The notes: generated by a model not told the origin, from the letters alone. Shown: positions 1-7,740, numbered from the stretch's first letter. The stretch is 20,735 bases of DNA from an uncultured Bacilli bacterium (GCA_934086485.1 CAKOIF010000022.1:1-20735); one strand, 5' to 3'. Program-made: numbers and translations.

Positions 1-22
1 TTATACATCAAGACATAATAAA

Positions 23-69
23 AACCTATAAAGAGGATTGGCTTTTTTATTTTGTCCTCTTTATAGGTT
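23..69 (-). terminator. Perfect 15-bp hairpin, probable leftward or bidirectional terminator
   Basis: Bases 23-37 and 55-69 are perfect 15-bp inverse complements around a 17-base T-rich loop. Read on the minus strand, the stem is followed at once by TTTATTAT, a reasonable U-tract; on the plus strand the following bases (ACATTTTAG) are poorer. It lies just left of the invertible promoter, whose present orientation fires leftward into it. It could stop the futile transcript of the OFF state, or end a gene lying left of the window. Confidence 0.6.
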
Positions 70-96
70 ACATTTTAGTATTTATCTAGGCTTTAT

Positions 97-241
97 TTTC
101 ATAAATTATATACTTTTGAGAAAGTACATCCCCGTATTTATCTAATATCTACTTTAATTCTAGCATTTTTTTTAGTAAATTTCTAGTCTTTTCAACGAAA
201 TTTGGTACCTCAATTTTCCTAAAAGTATATAATTTATGAAA
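97..241. repeat. Invertible promoter switch 1 (21-bp inverted repeats around 103 bp)
   Basis: Bases 97-117 and 221-241 are perfect inverted repeats of 21 bp with the core CATAAATTATATACTTTT. They bound 103 bp (118-220) holding a leftward promoter (157-185). The same repeats, the same 103-bp spacing and a nearly identical spacer recur at 9627-9771 before a paralogous gene. This is the arrangement of phase-variable promoters (invertons) flipped by a site-specific recombinase. The promoter now points away from the gene at 278, so the assembled orientation is predicted OFF. GTATTTATCTA occurs at 78-88 and again at 134-144, on either side of the left repeat, and may be an accessory recombinase site. 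No recombinase is encoded in the window. The inversion itself is inference; the repeats and promoter are seen. Confidence 0.85.
157..185 (-). promoter_or_regulatory. Leftward extended -10 promoter inside switch 1
   Basis: On the minus strand, -35 TAGAAA (185-180), a 17-base spacer, and -10 TAGAAT (162-157) preceded directly by TGC make an extended -10 sigma-A promoter. All these bases are identical in switch 2. If the 103-bp segment flips, the promoter would read rightward through the repeat into the surface-protein gene. Confidence 0.7.
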
Positions 242-277
242 GTAACCTTCCGTATTTATAAGGGATTGGAGAGAAGT

Positions 278-2038
278 ATGGAAAAAAATAAAATTAAAAA
301 ATCATTAGCAATTTTTGCCTCAACATTGATAATAATTATTGTAGGTGTTGCATCGTTTGCATATTTTGGAACATTCGATGTTAATCTAATAAATAATGTA
401 GCAGTAAATATTAATTCATCAAGTCCAGGTAATGCAACATTTATATCAAATGCTACACAATTAAATTTACAAGTACCCGCCGCAAATATGAGTTATACAG
501 CCGCAAATAATACGGTGGCAGCAAAAGAAAATACTGCTTTTTTAGATGTAACTCTTACAGGTTCACCTAATTTATTAACAACTTGTACATATGATATAGT
601 TTATGAATATGATTCGGGAAGTAATGTATATGGACAAGGTACAACGACTAAAACAAGTGGTGCTACAAAAGAAATTACTTTAGAAGTAAATGGTATGAAT
701 GGAAATAACCATTTTGCTACAGAAACTAATTTTGATCATGCAAATATTCAAAGTTATTATGATAGCACAAATAAATATTATAAATTAGTCGAGGGAGCTA
801 AAATACAAAGTTTAGGTACAGAGCAATCAGTAAGATGGAAAATAACAGGAAGATATTATAATTTAGATGTAAGTCAATCACAATTAGGTGGAAAAAACTT
901 TACTGGTAAAATATATGCAATAAGTAAAGGATGTTCTTCAGAAGATGGAACAACTGTTAAAAAAGGTTATGAAACAATCTTAGCAAATAATGGGGGAAAA
1001 ACTACAATTGAAGCAAAAACAGCAGATTTTACAACAGTAGAAACTAGTAATGCTGGAATGTATTCATATACAGAAGGAACAGGTAAAACGTATTATTATA
1101 GGGGAGCGGTAGATAATAACTGGGTAAAATATGGTAAGTTTAAGGAAGACCAAATTGTTTACAGAGGATATTTTGATGAAAACTCTACAGATGAAGTATG
1201 GTATGATGGAAATAATATAAACTACATAGATTACCCAACATTAGCAGAATGCCAAACTGGAGTTGATCCAGATATGTATGCTTCAACATATAACTATAAA
1301 TGTAAGGAAGTAGTATATGCACATAAAGGTGATGATATGTACTGGCGAATAATAAGGGTAGATAAAGATAATAAAATAAGAATGATATATACTGGAAATA
1401 AAGCACCAAGCGAAAGTACAAAAGTAATGATAACTGGTACTGATACAAACATGGGAATGACAGTATACAATAGTAATAGTGACAATTCTGAATACGTAGG
1501 ATTTCAATATACACCTGGTTCTCAAAGAGGAACAACTACAAACAGTATAATAAAAACATACTTAGATAATTGGTATATAAAATATTTTAATGAAAATATA
1601 AGTACATCAAGATTTAACCAAACAACATTTTGCAATGATAGAAATACATCTAGTACTTGGGTATCAAATGGCAGTAATTTTGACTATGCTCCATATACTA
1701 GGCTATCTGCAGATACTCCAACGCCTACATTCGAATGCAATTCTGCTGATATGGTAATAAATAATTTTGGATTAATAACGGCTGATGAAATTGTACTAGC
1801 TGGAGGTAAATGTTATACCTCAAATAATTCTTTTTATTTAAATAATGATACTGCATATTGGACTGGATCGCCTATGTCATATGGCATTTCAGTGGTGTTT
1901 GGTCTTGACCCACGTAAAGGTTTACGCCATGCAGTTCTTATTCATCTCCATTATGCAGCTCGTGGCGTAATAACATTATCATCAGATACAAAATTACTTG
2001 GCAGTGGAACATACGATGATGTGTATGTAGTAAGTTAA
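278..2038 (+). CDS. Membrane-anchored surface protein with DGR-like hypervariable C-terminus (copy 1)
   Basis: The 586-residue product starts at ATG 278, preceded by GGAGAG at 269-274. An in-frame ATG at 236 lies inside the inverted repeat, has no ribosome binding site and is not matched in the paralogue. Residues 1-7 are lysine-rich and about 9-30 form one hydrophobic segment (signal or anchor). An N-terminal domain to about residue 235 is nearly identical to the protein at 9808-11607. A middle domain holds a YYYRGAVDNNW motif, then MYWRIIRV and IRMIYTG, then KTYLDNWY and GLITADE. The C-terminus has YWTGSP, a divergent stretch, ARGVITLSS and a conserved tail. This architecture matches large paralogous surface families of uncultured gut Firmicutes, which I recall from general knowledge; ligand and function are unknown. 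Expression probably depends on the upstream switch. A strong hairpin terminator follows. Confidence 0.85.
   Translation: MEKNKIKKSLAIFASTLIIIIVGVASFAYFGTFDVNLINNVAVNINSSSPGNATFISNATQLNLQVPAANMSYTAANNTVAAKENTAFLDVTLTGSPNLLTTCTYDIVYEYDSGSNVYGQGTTTKTSGATKEITLEVNGMNGNNHFATETNFDHANIQSYYDSTNKYYKLVEGAKIQSLGTEQSVRWKITGRYYNLDVSQSQLGGKNFTGKIYAISKGCSSEDGTTVKKGYETILANNGGKTTIEAKTADFTTVETSNAGMYSYTEGTGKTYYYRGAVDNNWVKYGKFKEDQIVYRGYFDENSTDEVWYDGNNINYIDYPTLAECQTGVDPDMYASTYNYKCKEVVYAHKGDDMYWRIIRVDKDNKIRMIYTGNKAPSESTKVMITGTDTNMGMTVYNSNSDNSEYVGFQYTPGSQRGTTTNSIIKTYLDNWYIKYFNENISTSRFNQTTFCNDRNTSSTWVSNGSNFDYAPYTRLSADTPTPTFECNSADMVINNFGLITADEIVLAGGKCYTSNNSFYLNNDTAYWTGSPMSYGISVVFGLDPRKGLRHAVLIHLHYAARGVITLSSDTKLLGSGTYDDVYVVS
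1859..1969 (+). other. Candidate DGR variable region, copy 1
   Basis: The stretch runs from YWTGSP to ARGV. Bases 1861-1970 are about 46% G+C and about 20% A, against strongly A-rich flanks. Of the 29 codons at 1874-1960, 19 end in C or T, while neighbouring codons mostly end in A or T. The paralogue diverges completely here but matches on both sides. NNY codons are what adenine mutagenesis of AAY template codons yields, and the position (C-terminal lectin-like fold ending near V-R-x-V) is typical of DGR targets. CGTGGCGTA at 1961-1969 is shared with copy 2 and may be the 3' initiation end. No template repeat is visible in the window. Confidence 0.65.
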
Positions 2039-2071
2039 GAAAAAAATCAGTTAATTTAATTAATTAAAAAT

Positions 2072-2147
2072 ACTATTCAGTTATAATAGATTTCAAAATA
2101 TGAAATAAACATATAATGATTTCTATTGTAGTTTGGATAGTTTTTTT
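2072..2147 (+). terminator. Long hairpin terminator of surface-protein gene 1
   Basis: Bases 2072-2094 pair with 2118-2141 through roughly 20 pairs including a few G-T wobbles, one bulge and one 2-base mismatch. The loop has its own ATATG/CATAT pairing. The descending arm runs straight into seven T residues (2141-2147). It lies 34 bases after the stop codon. Confidence 0.75.
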
Positions 2148-2202
2148 ATATTTTATGGTTATTTTAGAATAATAAAATAATGTTACATTTCTTTTAATTT
2201 GC

Positions 2203-2248
2203 TTTACATTTTTAAGACTGTAAAGTATTGTAAAACAATTCTTAAAAA
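2203..2248 (+). promoter_or_regulatory. Possible dinD promoter with overlapping inverted repeat
   Basis: TTTACA (2203-2208), 17 bases, then TATTGT (2226-2231) is a plausible weak promoter. TTTTTAAGA (2209-2217) and TCTTAAAAA (2240-2248) form a perfect 9-bp inverted repeat straddling the -10, so a repressor site is possible. No GAAC-N4-GTTC LexA box of the Gram-positive type is visible. The remaining bases 2249-2403 are AT-rich, with Shine-Dalgarno-like AGGAGG (2301-2306) and AAGGAG (2341-2346) that serve no evident start codon. Confidence 0.4.
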
Positions 2249-2403
2249 TATGTAAATAAAATGTAAAATTTTAATTTTTTCGAAGAAATTTAACAAAAAA
2301 AGGAGGAAATTAGAAATTTTCCGGTAATAAATATATATGAAAGGAGAAATTTAAAATACATTTTAAAAATATAAAAAGTGTAAATTAGAAAGAGAGGTAA
2401 AAA

Positions 2404-3231
2404 ATGAACGAATTAGAAAAAATAAATGAAACAATTTTTGAAAGTATTAAACACATTGATGAAGATGGAAATGAATATTGGTATGCTAGAGAACTACAAA
2501 AAGTATTGGAGTATACTCAATGGCGTAAATTTGAGGGAGTAATAAATAAAGCGATAAATGCTTGCAAAGCTAGTAATTATGAAGTATCAGATCATTTTGC
2601 CGGCGCCGGCAAAATGGTCTCAATAGGTTCAAAAACTCAAAGAGAATTAAATGATTATAAATTATCCAGATATGCTTGTTACTTGATAGCTCAAAATGGA
2701 GATAGTCGAAAGAAAGTTATAGGTCTTGCGCAAACATATTTTGCTATCCAAACAAGAAAACAAGAACTACTAGAGAAAGAATACAATAATTTAACCGAGG
2801 ATGAAAAAAGATTCTACCAAAGAAATTTAACTAAAAAGGGAAATTATTCTTTAAATCAAGCTGCAAAAAATGCTGGAGTAAAGAACTTTGATAAATTTCA
2901 TAATGCAGGTTATAAGGGATTATATAATGGTGAAACAGCAAATGACATTGCTAAAAGAAAAGGTATTCGTTATAGGGAAGATATTTTAGATAATATGGGA
3001 AGTGAAGAACTTGCCGCTAATTTATTTAGAATAACGCAAACTGAATCTAAATTAAAAAAAGATAATATGTCTGGAGAAAATGAAGCGTGTATTACACATA
3101 ATAAAATTGGAAAAATTGTTAGAAAAGCAATAAAAGAGGCTGGTGGAACTATGCCAGAGGATTTACCAACTCCCTCAAAAAGTTTAAAAGAACTTGAAAA
3201 AGAAAATGGAAGTTTAGTAATTAAAAAATAG
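2404..3231 (+). CDS. dinD: DNA damage-inducible protein D (DinD)
   Basis: The 275-residue product matches the size and order of motifs of E. coli DinD (274 residues). Residues about 15-110 form the Bro-N-like domain, including EYWYARELQKVLEY, a DHF-x5-MV-x-IGS segment, LSRYACYLIAQNGD and the signature QTYFAIQTRKQE. The C-terminal half has the KNFDKFHNAGYKGLYNG region, MGSEELAANLFRITQTESKL and the GGTMPEDLPTP tail. In E. coli, DinD is SOS-induced and inhibits RecA strand exchange; whether that holds here is inference. GAGAGG at 2392-2397 is the ribosome binding site. The gene stands alone, between a terminator and the promoter at 3302. Codons 64-71 form a GC-rich palindrome unlike the rest of the gene. 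Confidence 0.92.
   Translation: MNELEKINETIFESIKHIDEDGNEYWYARELQKVLEYTQWRKFEGVINKAINACKASNYEVSDHFAGAGKMVSIGSKTQRELNDYKLSRYACYLIAQNGDSRKKVIGLAQTYFAIQTRKQELLEKEYNNLTEDEKRFYQRNLTKKGNYSLNQAAKNAGVKNFDKFHNAGYKGLYNGETANDIAKRKGIRYREDILDNMGSEELAANLFRITQTESKLKKDNMSGENEACITHNKIGKIVRKAIKEAGGTMPEDLPTPSKSLKELEKENGSLVIKK
2593..2616. repeat. 24-bp perfect GC-rich palindrome inside dinD
   Basis: The 24 bases are self-complementary around the core GCCGGCGCCGGC, flanked by CATTTT and AAAATG. The symmetry falls exactly on codon boundaries, codons 64-71 (H F A G | A G K M). The 12-base core is 100% G+C in a gene that is roughly 35% G+C. Confidence 0.95.
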
Positions 3232-3301
3232 AAAATATTATTTAATTATGAAAGTCAAAATAAAAAACTAATTTTTTCTTTCTATTAAATGTCAAAATCT
3301 A

Positions 3302-3310
3302 TGGTATACT
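3302..3310 (+). promoter_or_regulatory. Extended -10 promoter for the 3332 - polA operon
   Basis: TGG-TATACT (3302-3310) is an extended -10 element; the -35 region is weak. It lies 21 bases before the start codon at 3332, and GGGAG at 3321-3325 serves as ribosome binding site. Confidence 0.5.
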
Positions 3311-3331
3311 ATATATATATGGGAGTAAGAT

Positions 3332-3844
3332 ATGCTAGATAAATTAATAATAAACGGGACAGAAAATTATAAATGTTATGATATATTAAAGAAGTTATAT
3401 GCAAGTAATCCTGAATTTAAAAAAATTATAGATGAGGGTATCGAAAGTGGGAAAGTAACTGGGTTTTCACAAGGTTTATGGGAAAAACTTGATATGCAAA
3501 ATATAAGATCAAGAGGAGTAAATTCATTTTGTGAAGTATTTAGAGATGGTGCTAATTTAGGTTACTGCACTGTATGCGCTAAACAAGTTAGTTATTCCCT
3601 TGATAACCCTTATTTATGTGGAGGCACAAATAAATTTTTAATTGGAACAGTAAATTCTCCAGATGGAAGACATACTTGGATTGAAAACGAAAATAAAATA
3701 ATCGATACTACATTTATGCTAGTTATAGCAAAAGATTATGTAAAATATTTTGGTTATACTTTAGAAAATAGATATAATCCAAATATTGATTCAATATATG
3801 TAAGTACAAAAGAATTTACAAATGATAAAAGTTTTAGGAGGTAA
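3332..3844 (+). CDS. Transglutaminase-like / cysteine-protease-fold protein
   Basis: The 170-residue protein has no signal peptide or membrane segment. It contains, in order, GYCTVCAKQVSYSL (about residues 76-90), GRHTWIE (about 111-117) and KIIDTTF (about 121-128). This Cys...His-x-Trp...Asp order is that of the catalytic triad in transglutaminase-like superfamily proteins. No specific family or substrate is recognised. It sits directly before polA: its last codons include the AGGAGG ribosome binding site of polA and only two bases separate the genes, so they are probably cotranscribed. The family assignment rests on motif order alone. Confidence 0.65.
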   Translation: MLDKLIINGTENYKCYDILKKLYASNPEFKKIIDEGIESGKVTGFSQGLWEKLDMQNIRSRGVNSFCEVFRDGANLGYCTVCAKQVSYSLDNPYLCGGTNKFLIGTVNSPDGRHTWIENENKIIDTTFMLVIAKDYVKYFGYTLENRYNPNIDSIYVSTKEFTNDKSFRR

Positions 3845-3846
3845 AA

Positions 3847-6393
3847 ATGAAAAAAATAATCTTAATTGATGGAAATAATTTAATGTTCAGAAGTTATTAT
3901 GCAACTTTTTACAGTGGAGCAAATATGAAAACCAGTACAGGACTTCCGACAAACGCATTATTTTCTTTTGTAAATATGATTAATAAAATAATTAAGGAAG
4001 AAAATCCATCATACATAGCGGTGGCTTTTGATGTAGGCAAAAACTTTCGTAAAAAAGAATTTTCTTTTTACAAAGAGGGAAGGGCAAATACACCAGATGA
4101 ACTTAAAATGCAAATGCCTTATGCAAGAGAAATACTTTCAGCAATGGGTATTAAATATTTAGAACTTGAACCTTATGAAGCCGATGATATCATTGGAACT
4201 TTAGTTAAAATGTGTGCTGAAGATGCTGATTTTGATGCTACAATAATTTCATCAGATAAAGATTTACTCCAACTTATAAATTTTGAAACAGATGTTAAAC
4301 TTCTTAAACAAACAGGCTTTATTCGCTTTAATGAAAAAACTTTTAAAGAGGAATATGGAGTAGATCCTATTAATATGATTGATTTAAAAGCTTTAATGGG
4401 AGATAGTTCTGATAACATTCCTGGTGTTAAAGGTATAGGTGAAAAGGGCGCAATCAAACTTTTAAAAGATTATCAAACAATTGAAAATTTATATGAACAT
4501 ATTGATGAAATAAAAGGTAGTACTCACGATAAACTTGTTACCTTTAAAGAGGATGCTTTTATGTCAAAAAAACTTGCTACAATATATTGTGATGTTCCTC
4601 TTAAAATATCTTTAAATGATTTAAAATATGATGGATCGAATAATGAACTTTTATATGATGTATTTTCTAAACTAGAATTTACTTCACTTTTAAGTGGTCT
4701 TACAAAAGAAAAAACTAATGAGAAAATAAGTTTTATTGATGTTAATGAAAATATTAATGTTGTAACAAATGATATAGTTTCTTTATATATTGAGTGTGAT
4801 AATGATGATTATACAAGTGCAAATATAGTAAGCGTCTCATTATACGATGGTAAATTTTTCTATTATTTTTCAAAAGAAAATATTAAATATTTAAATTTAA
4901 CTAATAAAAGGGTAGTATGTTTTGATAGTAAAAAATGTCAGTATTTATTAAATAAAGATTTTGATGTTTATCTTGATTATTCACTTTGTTCATATTTAAA
5001 CGGAGATAATATTAAGGATGATATTTCATTTACAGCAATAAAATGTGGTTTTGAAATTCCCACGATTAATAATTTGCTTAAAATTTATGGAACACCTGAA
5101 TATATTCAATATGAACTATTAAAGGTAAAATTTTTATTTGAAAATTATGAGAAAAATTATAATCTTTTGAGGGAAAATAAACAAGAGGAAATTTATGAAA
5201 AAATCGAACTTCCACTTTCAAAAGTACTTCTTAAAATGGAAAAAGATGGAATTAAAGTATCAAGTGAAGTTTTAGATAATCAAAAAGAAGTTATTTCAAA
5301 AAAACTCGAGGAAATTACTTCGAAAATATATGAGTATGCAGGCGAGGCATTTAATATTTCATCTCCGAAACAACTTGGCGAAATCTTATTTGAAAAGATG
5401 CAAGTAGGTAAAGGTAAAAAGAATAAAACAAGTTATAAAACAGATGAAGCATCTTTAGAAAAGCTTGCAAATGTTCATCCAATTATTAATTTGATTTTAG
5501 AATATCGCGGACTATCTAAACTAAAATCAACATATATTGATGGTTTAAAGGAATATATAGTTGACGGTAAAATTCATACAATATTTAAACAAACTGTAGC
5601 AAGAACCGGAAGACTTTCTTCGATTCATCCAAATCTTCAGAATATTCCTGTTAAAACCGAGGAAGGTAAACAAATTAGAAAAGCCTTTTTACCAAGTAAT
5701 GATGTATTACTTAGTTTAGATTATTCACAAATAGAGTTAAGAATTCTTGCTTCAACAATAAATTCTATACCGATGATTGAAACATTTAATGCTGGTGGAG
5801 ATATTCATGCAAGAGTTGCTGCTGATATTCATAATAAAGATATAAAAGATGTTACAAAAGCAGAAAGAAGTGCAGCAAAAGCAGTAATATTTGGTATTGT
5901 ATATGGCATAAGTGGTTTTGGTCTTGGTGAAAATCTTCATATATCTAAAAAAGAGGCAGATGAATTTATTGAAAAGTATTATCATCTTTATCCTGAGGTA
6001 AAAGAATATATGGAAAAAATGATTACTTTTGCTAAAGAAAATGGTTATGTTTATACAAACTATGGAAGAAAAAGAGTTATTAGTGAAATAAATGATGCTA
6101 ATTTTATGGTTAGAAAATCTGGTGAAAGAATGGCTATTAATACACCAATACAAGGTAGTGCTGCCGATATTATTAAAATGGCAATGATTAAAATTGATGA
6201 AATTTTTACAAAAGAAAATATTCAAAGTAAATTAGTATTACAAATTCACGATGAACTTATATTTGATGTTAAAAACGAAGAACTTGAAAAAGTTGAAAAC
6301 ATTGTAAAAGATACAATGGAAAATGTAGTTAGTTTATCAGTACCACTTAAGGTAAGCACTGATGTTGGAACTAACTGGTATGATTTGAAGTAA
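3847..6393 (+). CDS. polA: DNA polymerase I
   Basis: The 848-residue PolA fills gaps in excision repair and removes Okazaki RNA primers. The N-terminal 5' nuclease domain (about 1-290) shows LIDGNNLMFRSYYA, YEADDIIGTL, SSDKDLLQL and GDSSDNIPGVKGIGEKGA. The central region occupies the 3'-5' exonuclease position, but where a D-x-E motif is expected it reads LYIEC, so proofreading is probably lost, as in Bacillus PolA. The polymerase domain carries motif A DYSQIELRIL (Asp625), the O-helix with Arg674, Lys678, Phe682 and Tyr686, and motif C QIHDELIF (Asp802-Glu803). AGGAGG at 3836-3841 inside the previous gene is the ribosome binding site. mutM follows 12 bases later, a common Firmicutes polA-mutM order. 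Confidence 0.97.
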   Translation: MKKIILIDGNNLMFRSYYATFYSGANMKTSTGLPTNALFSFVNMINKIIKEENPSYIAVAFDVGKNFRKKEFSFYKEGRANTPDELKMQMPYAREILSAMGIKYLELEPYEADDIIGTLVKMCAEDADFDATIISSDKDLLQLINFETDVKLLKQTGFIRFNEKTFKEEYGVDPINMIDLKALMGDSSDNIPGVKGIGEKGAIKLLKDYQTIENLYEHIDEIKGSTHDKLVTFKEDAFMSKKLATIYCDVPLKISLNDLKYDGSNNELLYDVFSKLEFTSLLSGLTKEKTNEKISFIDVNENINVVTNDIVSLYIECDNDDYTSANIVSVSLYDGKFFYYFSKENIKYLNLTNKRVVCFDSKKCQYLLNKDFDVYLDYSLCSYLNGDNIKDDISFTAIKCGFEIPTINNLLKIYGTPEYIQYELLKVKFLFENYEKNYNLLRENKQEEIYEKIELPLSKVLLKMEKDGIKVSSEVLDNQKEVISKKLEEITSKIYEYAGEAFNISSPKQLGEILFEKMQVGKGKKNKTSYKTDEASLEKLANVHPIINLILEYRGLSKLKSTYIDGLKEYIVDGKIHTIFKQTVARTGRLSSIHPNLQNIPVKTEEGKQIRKAFLPSNDVLLSLDYSQIELRILASTINSIPMIETFNAGGDIHARVAADIHNKDIKDVTKAERSAAKAVIFGIVYGISGFGLGENLHISKKEADEFIEKYYHLYPEVKEYMEKMITFAKENGYVYTNYGRKRVISEINDANFMVRKSGERMAINTPIQGSAADIIKMAMIKIDEIFTKENIQSKLVLQIHDELIFDVKNEELEKVENIVKDTMENVVSLSVPLKVSTDVGTNWYDLK

Positions 6394-6405
6394 GGAGGAA
6401 TTTTT

Positions 6406-7218
6406 ATGCCGGAACTTCCTGAGGTAGAAACAGTTAGAAATTATTTAAAAGAAAATATTTTGAATAAAAAGATTATTAATATAGATATTTTATACCCTAA
6501 AATGATTGAAAATGATATAAATGAATTCAAACAAAAGCTTATTAATAACTTCTTTATTGATATTCAAAGAAAAGGTAAATATTTAATATTTGCATTAGAT
6601 AAATACTATTTAATATCACATCTTCGTATGGAAGGAAAATTTAATATTAAACCCATAAACGAAGAAATTTCTAAACACGAACACGTTATATTTTATTTTG
6701 AAAATTTCACATTAAGATATAATGATACTCGTAAGTTTGGAAGAATGAAATTAATTAATAAGGATGATCTTGATGATTATTTTAAAAATATTGGACCTGA
6801 TGCAAATATTGCAGAGTATAATGATGAAATATTACATAAAATAAATAAATCTAATAAATGTATAAAAACTATTTTACTAGATCAAAGTATATTATCAGGT
6901 ATTGGAAATATTTATGCTGATGAAATTTTATTTAAAGCAAGAATTAATCCCTTTATGAAAGGAAAAGATATTAGTAAAAATGATTTAGAAAATATTATAA
7001 AATATTCTAAAGAAATACTTGATGATTCAATTAAACATAAAGGAACCACTATAAAAAGTTATACATTTTCTTTAAATCATGCTGGTAGTTATCAAGACTA
7101 TCTACTTGTTCATAAAAATGAGGGTAAACCTTGCAAAATATGTAATGAGAAAATCTTAAAAGCTAAAATTGATGGAAGAAGCACCTATTATTGTAAAAAC
7201 TGTCAAGGTGTTAAATGA
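6406..7218 (+). CDS. mutM: Formamidopyrimidine-DNA glycosylase (Fpg/MutM)
   Basis: The 270-residue base-excision repair enzyme removes oxidised purines such as 8-oxoguanine and nicks the abasic site. The N-terminus MPELPEVETV supplies the catalytic proline after Met removal and the glutamate next to it. Lys58 in RKGKYL is the conserved lysine, and SHLRMEGKF follows. The helix-two-turn-helix reads LLDQSILSGIGNIYADEILF. The C-terminal zinc finger is C-x2-C-x16-C-x2-C with the GRSTYYC arginine loop. The ribosome binding site AAGGAGG immediately follows the polA stop. Its stop overlaps the next gene's ATG by four bases (ATGA), so coupling is likely. Confidence 0.97.
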   Translation: MPELPEVETVRNYLKENILNKKIINIDILYPKMIENDINEFKQKLINNFFIDIQRKGKYLIFALDKYYLISHLRMEGKFNIKPINEEISKHEHVIFYFENFTLRYNDTRKFGRMKLINKDDLDDYFKNIGPDANIAEYNDEILHKINKSNKCIKTILLDQSILSGIGNIYADEILFKARINPFMKGKDISKNDLENIIKYSKEILDDSIKHKGTTIKSYTFSLNHAGSYQDYLLVHKNEGKPCKICNEKILKAKIDGRSTYYCKNCQGVK

Positions 7219-7733
7219 AAAGAGAAATAATATTAACCTTATTAACATTTATATTTCTTTCTATTGGAGCATATTTTTGTTATAAAAAGAAAATTGAGAT
7301 TAATGATATTAAATCACCAGTAAATTCTTTTTTGTATATTAATTATGACAATAATTATATAAATTCAAATATAGATTTTTTAGATAAAAAGACTACTTTA
7401 AAATCTAAAGCATATATAACTTATGAAACAAATGGTGATAATGATGTATGTCTTGATTATATTTTAAAAGCAGATGGAAATTATGATAAAACTGAAGGTG
7501 TTGATGAAAATAATAAAGAACTTACTTTTTTAATCGAAGGCTTATGTGAGGAAAAAGAAGTACCATCTTTTAAAGAGGAAGATGAAATAGTTTTATATAC
7601 TTTTAAAATTAAGCCAAATACTCACGAAGAATATGATATTATAACTAACTTTTATGTAAATAATCTTGATCAAACAGCTCTTGTAAATAATCCAATAAAC
7701 TTTACTTATTTAGTAAAACAGACTAATTGTTAA
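7215..7733 (+). CDS. Small membrane-anchored protein of unknown function
   Basis: The 172-residue product begins with two charged residues and a hydrophobic segment (about residues 5-23), then KKK, so it is probably anchored with its C-terminal part outside the cell. The rest is acidic and Asn/Tyr-rich with no motif I recognise; two internal cysteines (about 76 and 108) and one terminal cysteine are present. Predicted beta-rich composition loosely recalls the N-terminal domain of the surface proteins here, without clear similarity. Its start overlaps the mutM stop (ATGA), so it is translated from the polA-mutM mRNA, in the place where other Firmicutes often carry coaE. Confidence 0.75.
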   Translation: MKREIILTLLTFIFLSIGAYFCYKKKIEINDIKSPVNSFLYINYDNNYINSNIDFLDKKTTLKSKAYITYETNGDNDVCLDYILKADGNYDKTEGVDENNKELTFLIEGLCEEKEVPSFKEEDEIVLYTFKIKPNTHEEYDIITNFYVNNLDQTALVNNPINFTYLVKQTNC

Positions 7734-7740
7734 TTTTTTC

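Noticed and set aside
221..233. TATAAT in the right inverted repeat as a fixed rightward promoter
   Set aside because: No acceptable -35 is found at 16-18 bases and no TG extension; the promoter inside the spacer is better and conserved. It cannot be fully excluded.
236..277. Upstream ATG start for surface protein 1
   Set aside because: It lies inside the inverted repeat, has no ribosome binding site and gives an N-terminal extension absent from the paralogue; ATG 278 is better supported.
1185..1535. Antisense ORFs in the surface-protein genes, and similar ones in polA and ileS
   Set aside because: Low-complexity translations rich in Tyr, Ile and Cys, without ribosome binding sites, shadowing strong genes on the plus strand.
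4770..5100. Loss of the proofreading motif in PolA as a novelty
   Set aside because: Degenerate 3'-5' exonuclease domains are normal for PolA of many Firmicutes.
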